Below are positions 1 to 7,200 of a stretch of DNA of 11,464 nucleotides, one piece after another. Numbering within the stretch: the stretch's first letter is position 1; every line of letters begins with the position of its first letter. Position numbers and translations under genes: made by a program. The DNA comes from an uncultured Eubacteriales bacterium. Lineage in GTDB: Bacteria > Bacillota_A > Clostridia > Christensenellales > Aristaeellaceae. Where the stretch lies: NCBI GenBank assembly GCA_902766515.1, contig CACXEB010000145.1:1-11464 (forward strand), read 5' to 3'. The notes under the pieces were generated by a model, which worked only from the letters and a program-made list of their open reading frames with translations, made no database searches and was not told where the DNA came from.

Positions 1-603
1 AACACCGACCTGGTGCAGATCCGCCCGGCCTTCGGCGGCAACATCATGGCCCAGATCATCACCACCCACACGCGGCCGCAGTTCGCCACCGTCCGCTATA
101 AGGTCATGAACCCGCCCGCCCGGAACGAGGAAGCCGCCGGCGCCATCGTGAGCCGGAAGATCCCGAAGGGCGTCAGCGAGAGCCGCGCGTCCTGCGTCAG
201 CGTACAGCCGATCCCGCCGAAGAAGAGCATATCCGACGCGGAGATCCTGGTCGTCGGCGGCCGCGGGCTGCAGAAGGAAGCGGACCTCGGCATGATCAGG
301 GAGCTCGCTTCCCTGCTGGGCGGCGAATGGGCGACCACCCGCCCCCTGGTCGAGAAGGGCTGGAACACCAACGACCGCCAGATCGGCCTGTCCGGCCGTA
401 CGGTCCGGCCGCGGCTGATCATCACCTGCGGCGTCAGCGGCGCGATCCAGTTCACCGCCTGCATGAACGGCAGCGACCATATCGTGGCCATCAACACCGA
501 CCGGAACGCGCCGATCTTCGACGTCGCGCACGTCGCCATCATCGGCGACCTGTACGAGATCGTTCCCGCGCTCATCAAACAGCTGAAGGAGGCCCGGGCA
601 TGA
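1..603 (+). CDS. etfA: Electron transfer flavoprotein alpha subunit, C-terminal part (5' end outside window)
   Basis: This is the last 200 residues of an EtfA; the frame is open from base 1, so the start lies upstream. The segment covers the end of the N-terminal Rossmann-like domain (RPAFGGNIMA at residues 8-17, then RPQFATVR) and the C-terminal FAD-binding domain. Visible FAD-domain hallmarks are QIGLSGRTV (127-135), GVSGAIQ (144-150) and the INTDRNAPIF stretch (164-173). EtfA with EtfB forms a cytosolic flavin heterodimer that shuttles electrons to or from a dehydrogenase. The next gene, an FAD-linked hydroxyacid dehydrogenase, overlaps it by 4 bases (ATGA), so the Etf very probably serves that enzyme, as in the A. 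woodii LctBCD lactate dehydrogenase/Etf complex. The N-terminal ferredoxin-like extension known in some such EtfA proteins cannot be assessed here. Family is certain; the partner is inferred. Confidence 0.95.
   Translation, partial: NTDLVQIRPAFGGNIMAQIITTHTRPQFATVRYKVMNPPARNEEAAGAIVSRKIPKGVSESRASCVSVQPIPPKKSISDAEILVVGGRGLQKEADLGMIRELASLLGGEWATTRPLVEKGWNTNDRQIGLSGRTVRPRLIITCGVSGAIQFTACMNGSDHIVAINTDRNAPIFDVAHVAIIGDLYEIVPALIKQLKEARA
586..592 (+). promoter_or_regulatory. Ribosome binding site fixing the start of the FAD-linked dehydrogenase
   Basis: AAGGAGG lies inside the last codons of etfA, 7 bases before the ATG at 600. The open frame extends far upstream (to 327), but only this ATG has a strong ribosome site and gives the family-typical N-terminus. 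The ATGA overlap suggests translational coupling. Confidence 0.8.
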
Positions 604-2003
604 AGACATTCAATCACGTGACGGAAAGCGACCTCGCCTGGTTCCGTGAGCTGCTGCCGGGCCGGGTCTTTTCCGGCGAGGAGATTTCCACCGACTACGA
701 CCACGACGAGATGACCGAGTACGGCCACTTCATGCCGGAGGCCGTGCTGCAGGCGCTGAGCACGGAAGACGTGAGCGCCGTGCTCAAATACTGCAACGAG
801 CGGCGGATCGCCGTCACTCCGCGCGGCGCGGGCACGGGCCTGTGCGGCGGCTGCGTGGCGATCCACGGCGGCGTCGTGCTGTCCACCGAAAAGATGAAGC
901 GCGTCCTGGAGGTGGACACGAAAAACATGACCGCCACGGTGGAGCCGGGCGTGCTGCTGATGGAGTTCCCCAAGTCCCTGGAGGGCACGGGGCTGTTCTA
1001 TCCCCCGGATCCCGGCGAAAAGACCGCCACCATGGGCGGCAACGCGATGACCAACGCGGGCGGTATGCGCGCCGTGCGCTACGGCGTCACCCGCGACTAC
1101 ATCCTCGGCATGGAGGTCGTCCTGGCGGACGGCAGCGTGATCGAGCTGGGCGGCAAGACGGTCAAGACCTCGTCCGGCTACAGCCTGATCGACCTGATGA
1201 TCGGTTCCGAGGGCACGCTGGGCTTCCTGACCCGGCTGACCGTCAAGCTGGTGCCGGAACCGAAGGTCAACCTGTCCCTGCTCATGCCCTTCGACGACCT
1301 GGACGCGTGCATCGGCGCGGTGCCGAAGGTGCTGGCCTGCGGCTGTGACCCGACGGCGGTGGAGTTCATGGAGCGCGAGGTCATCTCCTGCGCGGAGACC
1401 TACCTGGGCAAGCAGTTTCCGGATACCAGCGCGAACGCCTACCTGCTCGTACGCCTGGACGGCCCGAGCCAGGACGCGCTGCAGCCGGCCATCGACACGC
1501 TGACCGACCTGGCGCTGAGCATCGGCGCGAAGGACGTGCTGCTGGCGGACACCGACGAGCGCAAGGAGTCCATCTGGAACGCCCGCGGCGCCTTCCTGGA
1601 GGCCATCAAGGGCTCCACGACCACGATGGACGAATGCGACGTGGTCGTCCCCCGCGACGTGATCCCCGCCTTTGTGCACCGCACCGTTGAAATCGGGAAG
1701 ACGCTGGGCGTACGCATCCGCTCCTTCGGCCACGCCGGGGACGGCAACCTGCACATCTACGTCTGCCGGGACGACCTGCCCGAAGCGGAATGGAAGGAAA
1801 AGGTCGCCTCCGCCATGAAGCAGCTGTATGACGAAGCCAAAGCGCTGCACGGCGAGGTGAGCGGCGAGCATGGCATCGGCCACGCCAAGAAAGCCTTCCT
1901 GCGCGAAAGCGTGGGCGATCGCCAGATCGCGCTCATGCAGGGCATCAAGGCGGCCTTCGATCCCAACGGCATCCTGAACCCGGGCAAGGTGGCCTCCCTG
2001 TAA
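600..2003 (+). CDS. lctD: FAD-linked 2-hydroxyacid dehydrogenase (lactate/glycolate oxidase family, GlcD/LctD-like)
   Basis: A 467-residue flavoprotein of the FAD-linked oxidase family (FAD_binding_4 plus FAD-oxidase C domain), normal length for GlcD/LctD proteins. The N-terminal PCMH-type FAD domain shows PRGAGTGLCGG (74-84), PPDPGE (135-140), a Gly/Asn-rich stretch near 146-155 and IGSEGTLG (201-208). The C-terminal domain shows FGHAGDGNLH (376-385) and GEHGIG (422-427), the conserved His motifs of D-lactate and glycolate dehydrogenases. No signal peptide is seen, so it is cytosolic. It would oxidise a 2-hydroxyacid to the 2-oxoacid and pass electrons to the Etf encoded just upstream. The downstream lactate racemase points to lactate as substrate; glycolate or another 2-hydroxyacid cannot be excluded. 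The start at 600 is supported by AAGGAGG and a 4-base overlap with etfA. Family is very sure; the symbol follows the A. woodii lct context and is less sure. Confidence 0.9.
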   Translation: MKTFNHVTESDLAWFRELLPGRVFSGEEISTDYDHDEMTEYGHFMPEAVLQALSTEDVSAVLKYCNERRIAVTPRGAGTGLCGGCVAIHGGVVLSTEKMKRVLEVDTKNMTATVEPGVLLMEFPKSLEGTGLFYPPDPGEKTATMGGNAMTNAGGMRAVRYGVTRDYILGMEVVLADGSVIELGGKTVKTSSGYSLIDLMIGSEGTLGFLTRLTVKLVPEPKVNLSLLMPFDDLDACIGAVPKVLACGCDPTAVEFMEREVISCAETYLGKQFPDTSANAYLLVRLDGPSQDALQPAIDTLTDLALSIGAKDVLLADTDERKESIWNARGAFLEAIKGSTTTMDECDVVVPRDVIPAFVHRTVEIGKTLGVRIRSFGHAGDGNLHIYVCRDDLPEAEWKEKVASAMKQLYDEAKALHGEVSGEHGIGHAKKAFLRESVGDRQIALMQGIKAAFDPNGILNPGKVASL

Positions 2004-2020
2004 CGGCGAAAGTGGGTGAA

Positions 2021-3292
2021 ATGATGGAGAGCATCCGGATCCCTTACGGAAGGGGATACCAGACCCTGCATATCGAAAAGGACCGCCTGCTGGCCGTCCT
2101 GAGCCCGCATCCGACCGAAGGCGATCCGCCGGACGGCGCGCTGCTGGTCCGCAGGGCGCTGGACAGCCCGATCGCTTCCCCGCGGCTGTCCGAACTGGCC
2201 CGGGGCAGGGACCGGGTGCTGGTGATCACCAGCGACCACACCCGGCCCGTGCCGAGCAGGATCACCATGCCGCCGCTGCTGGACGAGATCCGCCTCGGCA
2301 ACCCGCGGGCGGCTATCACCATCCTGGTCGCCACCGGCATGCACCGCCCGACCACGGAGGAGGAGCTCCGCCGGAAGCTGGGGGATGAAATCGTCGACCG
2401 CGAGACCGTCCTGATCCATCACGCGTGCGCGGAGGAGGAGATGGCGTTCTTCGGCACCCTCCCCTCCGGCGGCGAGCTGTGGCTCAACCGGCAGCTCCGG
2501 GAAGCGGACCTCGTGGTCTCCGAGGGCTTTATTGAGCCGCACTTCTTCGCGGGCTTCTCCGGCGGCCGGAAGAGCATCCTGCCCGGCATCGCGTCCGAGA
2601 AGACCGTCCGGTACAACCATAACGCGGGCTTCATCGCCCATCCGGACGCCCGGCAGGGCAGCCTGGACAATAACCCGATCCACCGCGACATGGTGTACGC
2701 GGCCAGGCAGGCGGGGCTCCGCTTTATCCTGAACGTGATCCTGGACGACCAAAAGCGGATCGTCGCCGCCGTTGCGGGGGATCCGGAGCAGGCGCACGCG
2801 GCCGGCTGCGCGGGCTGCGACCGGCGGATGCGGCTGCACCCGGTGCCGGCGGACATCGTCGTGACCTCCAACGGCGGGTACCCGCTGGACCAGAACCTCT
2901 ATCAGTCCGTCAAGGGCATGACCGCGGGCGAAGCGTGCCTCAAACCCGGCGGGGTGCTGATCATGAACGCCGCGCTCGGGGACGGGCACGGCGGCGAGAG
3001 CTTCTTCCGGTGGTTCGCGGACCGGAGCGGCCCCGAGGCGGTCTGGCGCGACATCGAGAGCATCCCGCCGGAAAACACCCATTTCGACCAGTGGGAAGCG
3101 CAGATCCTGGCAAGGATCCTGATGAAGGCCCCGTGCATCTTCGTGACGGGTCCGGAAAACCGCGGCCTGATCGAAAGGATGCATATGCGCTGGGCGCCGG
3201 ACGTGGACACCGCCCTCGCGGAAGCCTATGAAATAACCGGCCCGGACGCCCGCGTGACCGTGATCCCCGACGGCGTCGGCGTGATCCTGTAA
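2021..3292 (+). CDS. larA: Nickel-pincer-dependent lactate racemase (LarA family)
   Basis: LarA racemises L- and D-lactate by hydride transfer to a nickel-pincer nucleotide covalently held by a lysine. Starting at the ATG at 2021 gives 423 residues. The DHTRP motif then falls at 72-76, and the key residues sit at His108 (GMHRP), His174 (EPHFF), Lys184 (GGRKS) and His200 (YNHN), which is exactly the Lactiplantibacillus plantarum LarA numbering. Tyr294, Gln295, Lys298 and Trp358 are also present where I recall active-site residues of that enzyme. This register favours ATG 2021 over the in-frame GTG at 2012 or the ATG at 2024; none has a strong ribosome site. The gene follows the dehydrogenase by 17 bases and matches the racemase position in the A. 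woodii lct cluster. The cofactor-building genes (larB, larC, larE) are not in the window. LarA homologues acting on other 2-hydroxyacids or sugar acids exist, so lactate is likely but not proven. Confidence 0.92.
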   Translation: MMESIRIPYGRGYQTLHIEKDRLLAVLSPHPTEGDPPDGALLVRRALDSPIASPRLSELARGRDRVLVITSDHTRPVPSRITMPPLLDEIRLGNPRAAITILVATGMHRPTTEEELRRKLGDEIVDRETVLIHHACAEEEMAFFGTLPSGGELWLNRQLREADLVVSEGFIEPHFFAGFSGGRKSILPGIASEKTVRYNHNAGFIAHPDARQGSLDNNPIHRDMVYAARQAGLRFILNVILDDQKRIVAAVAGDPEQAHAAGCAGCDRRMRLHPVPADIVVTSNGGYPLDQNLYQSVKGMTAGEACLKPGGVLIMNAALGDGHGGESFFRWFADRSGPEAVWRDIESIPPENTHFDQWEAQILARILMKAPCIFVTGPENRGLIERMHMRWAPDVDTALAEAYEITGPDARVTVIPDGVGVIL

Positions 3293-3297
3293 AGGAG
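3291..3297 (+). promoter_or_regulatory. Ribosome binding site fixing the start of the Gfo/Idh/MocA gene
   Basis: AAAGGAG overlaps the larA stop and stands 5 bases before the ATG at 3303. The alternative in-frame GTG at 3297 overlaps this site and so cannot be the start. Confidence 0.75.
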
Positions 3298-3302
3298 TGC
3301 CT

Positions 3303-4298
3303 ATGCTGAAGGCAGCGATTCTCGGCGCGGGCTTTATCGCGGGGTTTCACGCCGAAGGGTACAGCCGGCTGCCGGACGTGCGGCTGTGCGGCATCTGCGA
3401 CCGGGAGACCGCGCGGGCGGCCGCCCTGGCGGAGGCGTACCATTGCGCCGCCTACGCGGACGCAGAAGAAATGATCCGGCGGGAACAGCCCGACCTGGTC
3501 TCCGTCTGCCTGCCCACCTACCTTCACGCGCCCTATACCGTCGCCGCACTGCGGAGCGGCGCGCACGTGCTGTGCGAGAAGCCGATGGCGCTGACCATGG
3601 AGGCCTGCGGGGAGATGGCCCGCGCGGCGGAGGAGGCCTGCCGCGTGCTCATGATCGGCCAGGTCCTCCGGTGGTGGCCGGAATATGTAACCATCCGAAA
3701 AGAAAAACAGCGCATGGGGTCCCCGCGGTATATCCGCGCCCAGCGCCTCCAGCACGCCACCCGGGAAGGCTGGTTCATGCAGCCTGACCAGGGTGGCGGC
3801 GCTTTATTTGACCTGCTCGTGCACGACCTCGACTATGCCTGCTTCCTGATGGGCGGCACGCCGCGCGTGCTGGCCGCCAACGGCCACCGGGGAAAGGAGG
3901 GCTCCTGGCGGCGCGTCAGCGTGACCCTGGGATGGCCGGGCGGCACCTATGCCCAGCTGGAAGCGTGCAACTGCATGCCGGCCGGTTATCCGTTCACAGC
4001 CGGCTTTCATATGGAATACGAAGACAGCGCGCTGGATTACACCTTCCGCGCGCCGGTCAATATCCAGAAGGGCGCGCCGGTCCGGACTGAATTCCTGCTG
4101 TTTGAGCACGGGACCGTCCGCGCCCTGCCGGTGGCAGATGACGCCCAGTCCAGGGCCTTCCACGAAGAGATCGCCGCCTTCGTCCGCTCCGCCGTTTCCG
4201 GCGCCCCGGAAAGCCCCGTCCGGGACAACCTGCACGTCATGGCCCTGATCCATCAGGTCCGCACAATGCTCCACCAGCAGGAGGGGACAGAATCATGA
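3303..4298 (+). CDS. Gfo/Idh/MocA family NAD(P)-dependent oxidoreductase
   Basis: A 331-residue cytosolic dehydrogenase of normal family length. The N-terminal Rossmann fold begins with ILGAGFIAGFHAEGY (6-20). The conserved CEKPMA (91-96) supplies the EKP lysine used in this family. The GGGALFD...HDLD segment (165-177) gives the Asp170, His174, Asp177 pattern typical of the catalytic and substrate region in the second, alpha/beta domain. Members oxidise or reduce sugars, inositols or sugar acids with NAD(P); the exact substrate cannot be read from sequence. It starts 10 bases after larA and overlaps the next gene by 4 bases (ATGA at 4295-4298), so it belongs to the same transcription unit. 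Its presence beside lactate genes is unusual and may mean that the operon handles a sugar-derived hydroxyacid, or that the gene joined for unrelated reasons. Confidence 0.9.
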   Translation: MLKAAILGAGFIAGFHAEGYSRLPDVRLCGICDRETARAAALAEAYHCAAYADAEEMIRREQPDLVSVCLPTYLHAPYTVAALRSGAHVLCEKPMALTMEACGEMARAAEEACRVLMIGQVLRWWPEYVTIRKEKQRMGSPRYIRAQRLQHATREGWFMQPDQGGGALFDLLVHDLDYACFLMGGTPRVLAANGHRGKEGSWRRVSVTLGWPGGTYAQLEACNCMPAGYPFTAGFHMEYEDSALDYTFRAPVNIQKGAPVRTEFLLFEHGTVRALPVADDAQSRAFHEEIAAFVRSAVSGAPESPVRDNLHVMALIHQVRTMLHQQEGTES

Positions 4299-7200
4299 AG
4301 CGCAAGGTCTTTCGAAACTGCGTACTGGCCGTGCTGGCCGCGGTCTTCGCCTTTTCCGCCATGCTGGCGCCGGGCAGCGCGCGCGCGTGGGCCACGAAAA
4401 CGCACGGATACAGCGCCAACGTGCTGCTGAAGGACGCGGCGGACGGGTATATCACGATAGACGGCGCAAGCTACAGGATGCCGGAGGAATACGCTACCGC
4501 CCTCAGGAAGTATCCGGAGGCCTTCCGCGCGGGCGCGCTCGGTCCGGATTTCTATCCGGACATGCTGACAGGGCAAACCTATATCCACCCGTATGACGTG
4601 AAATCCGGCACCGGCGTCGGCGACTGGCTGATGCTGCTGGTGGACGCGGCGAACTCCCTGCCGAAAAACTGCGACGAGCGCATGCAGGCGATCGCGTTCA
4701 CGCTCGGCATGGCGGTGCACTACGCGGGCGATCAGTTCGGCCACGATTTCATCAACGCCTTTGCGGGCGCGGCCTACCCGGCATACCTGGACGTCGCCAG
4801 GGACCTGGCGAACAACGATCCGACCAGACTGTATTACATCCTCCGCCATATGCTGGAAGAAAAGTGCCTGGACAACCTGATCGGCAGCCGCCTCAGCCAG
4901 GACACGGCCGTGGCCGCGCTGGTGGATTTTGTTTTGAACACATGGGTCTACGACGGGACGGCGAACGCCGGCATCGCCGGGCTCTACCAGCAATACAGCG
5001 GTTTCAAATCCACGAAACTCCAATACCTGTACCTGGTCGAGCTGCGCACCGTGCTCTATCATACCGCGAATATGCTCCGCGATCCCCTGGCCCCCTCGTC
5101 CTCCGCCGCCTATTTTGACGAATGGGTCAACGGACTCGGCACAAAATCCACTGAGTTGATCAGGTTCGTTTTCCAGGATCCCCTTCTCCCATCGCTGGTC
5201 GCCACATACCTCGACGCATGGATCGAAGATCTTGACACCGCGACCCGCGAGCTGGTCAAAGCGTTCGACGATATCGCGCACGACATGCTCGCCGGGGCGG
5301 AGGGCAAGGATACCGTCGATATCGTCAAGGACCGGCTGCAGACATGGCTGGACGATTACGGCGTCTATGCCTCGCCCGAACCCGACTGGCTGCGAAGGAT
5401 CGCCAGCGCGTTATCCAGGACGGAGGAATGGGTGATGGAGCAGCTGGGGATCACCGGGCTCCTCCAGCGATGGAACGAATTCAAGGACGGGCTGATCGAC
5501 GACGCCGTCCAGTGGGGCCTGTCCCTGACCGGTTTCGACTATCACGCGTACAAAGTGCTTCTGGAGAACCCGGAATTCTGGCTCAATTTCTTTCTCCAGG
5601 AAAAGGGCGACCTGCCGCAAAGCAAGGACGACCTGATGCGGTATATCACGAACACGACCGCGCTCAGAAATCCTGAAAACCTGTCGGAAGACTACAGGGA
5701 TTTCCTGACATACCTGCAATACTTTACGGAGGAAGGGGATCCGGAGAAGCTCGCCGCCTTCTACAACACGGTGATGATGGGCAAGCTGATCCTGCTGGGG
5801 CCGGACAACCTGAACAGCTTCTTCGGGAAATACGGCGTCACAAGCGCATTCAAAAACGCGGAGGGCAAGGTCATGACGGACGAGGTCTGCCTCCGGATCC
5901 ACACCGCGAAAAACGGCTTTTTCGGCACCAACGGCACCGACGACAGCGTGTACGCCCGGATTCTCGGTCCGGACGGAAACGAGCTTGCCGACAAGCTGCT
6001 GGACCGGTCCGCCTACAACGACTTTGAAAGCGACAGCACGGACATATACTATATCGAACTGTCCCAAAAGGTACCGCTGGACCAGCTGACCATCACCCTC
6101 CGTCTTGAGAAAGCCTACGGCATAGCGCAAGACCCGGATGAATGGACCCTGGACAAGGTCCAGGCTGCCTGCCGCTGCAACGGGGTTGTCGTGCTGACGT
6201 CCCAGACCATTTTGGACAAAAAAACCACGCTGAAGGTATGGAAAGATGAATATCCGCTTGCCCTCCGGCAAAACGCGGATGCCCTGAAATACACCACCGC
6301 GCTCAATCCAACCGTGATCAGCTATATGAAGAGCAATGACAACAGCACGCAGTGGGTGAATGACAAAAACCTCCTCTGGAGCGACATGACCGCCCGGCGG
6401 AAGATCCTGTACGGGGTCTTCCACGGCTTCAGGCCGGAGATCGTGCTGTCGACTGCTGAAATCACTCAAGAGACCGGAACGGTCACAGCCCTGACCGGTA
6501 CCTTCACCAGCTTCTGGAACGGCGTTTCCCTGGAGCGGCGCAACAGCAACGCGGCCCGGTTCGACACGGCGGTCAACGAGACGCAGCAGGAGAAATGCAG
6601 CGGCACCGTCAGGATCATGGACGTCAGCGGTACAGCGCGCCAGGTGCTGACCGGCACGGTGACGGACGGCGTAATGACCGCGGACCTGTCCTCCCTCTCC
6701 CGCGGCAACTACATGCTCCGGGCGGACTATGACGGCGACGCCTTCAACGGCCCGGCCCAGTCCAATATCGTAATGGTGGCCATCACCAGAGACTCAACCG
6801 CAATCGTATATCGCATCATCGACCAGACCGGTATGTTTCAATATGTCATTCAGCAAGATGGTAGCGCCGAAATCCTTGAATACTGCGGGCGCGCATACGA
6901 CGTCGTTATTCCCAACACGCTGGATGGCCATCGCGTAACGGCGATAGGCGATAGTACGTTTGAAAACCGCCACAGTCTGACCAGCGTGACGATCCCAGAA
7001 GGCGTAACGACGATTGGGGAATATGCGTTTAACAATTGTTCCAGTCTGAACAGCGTGATAATCTCAGACAGCGTGACAACGATTGGGGATATGGCGTTTG
7101 CCAATTGTCCCAGTCTGACCAGCATGACGATCCCTGACAGCGTGACAACGATTGGGGATATGGCATTTGCCGGTTGTTACACTTTGACCAACATGACGAT

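Noticed and set aside
96..1883. Long - strand open frame (595 codons) across etfA and the dehydrogenase
   Set aside because: It is a shadow in GC-rich DNA: low-complexity His/Arg/Gly/Val-rich translation, no family motifs, and the + strand genes are certain.
1757..3184. Long - strand open frame (475 codons) opposite larA
   Set aside because: Shadow of larA; the translation is compositionally biased and has no recognisable domain.
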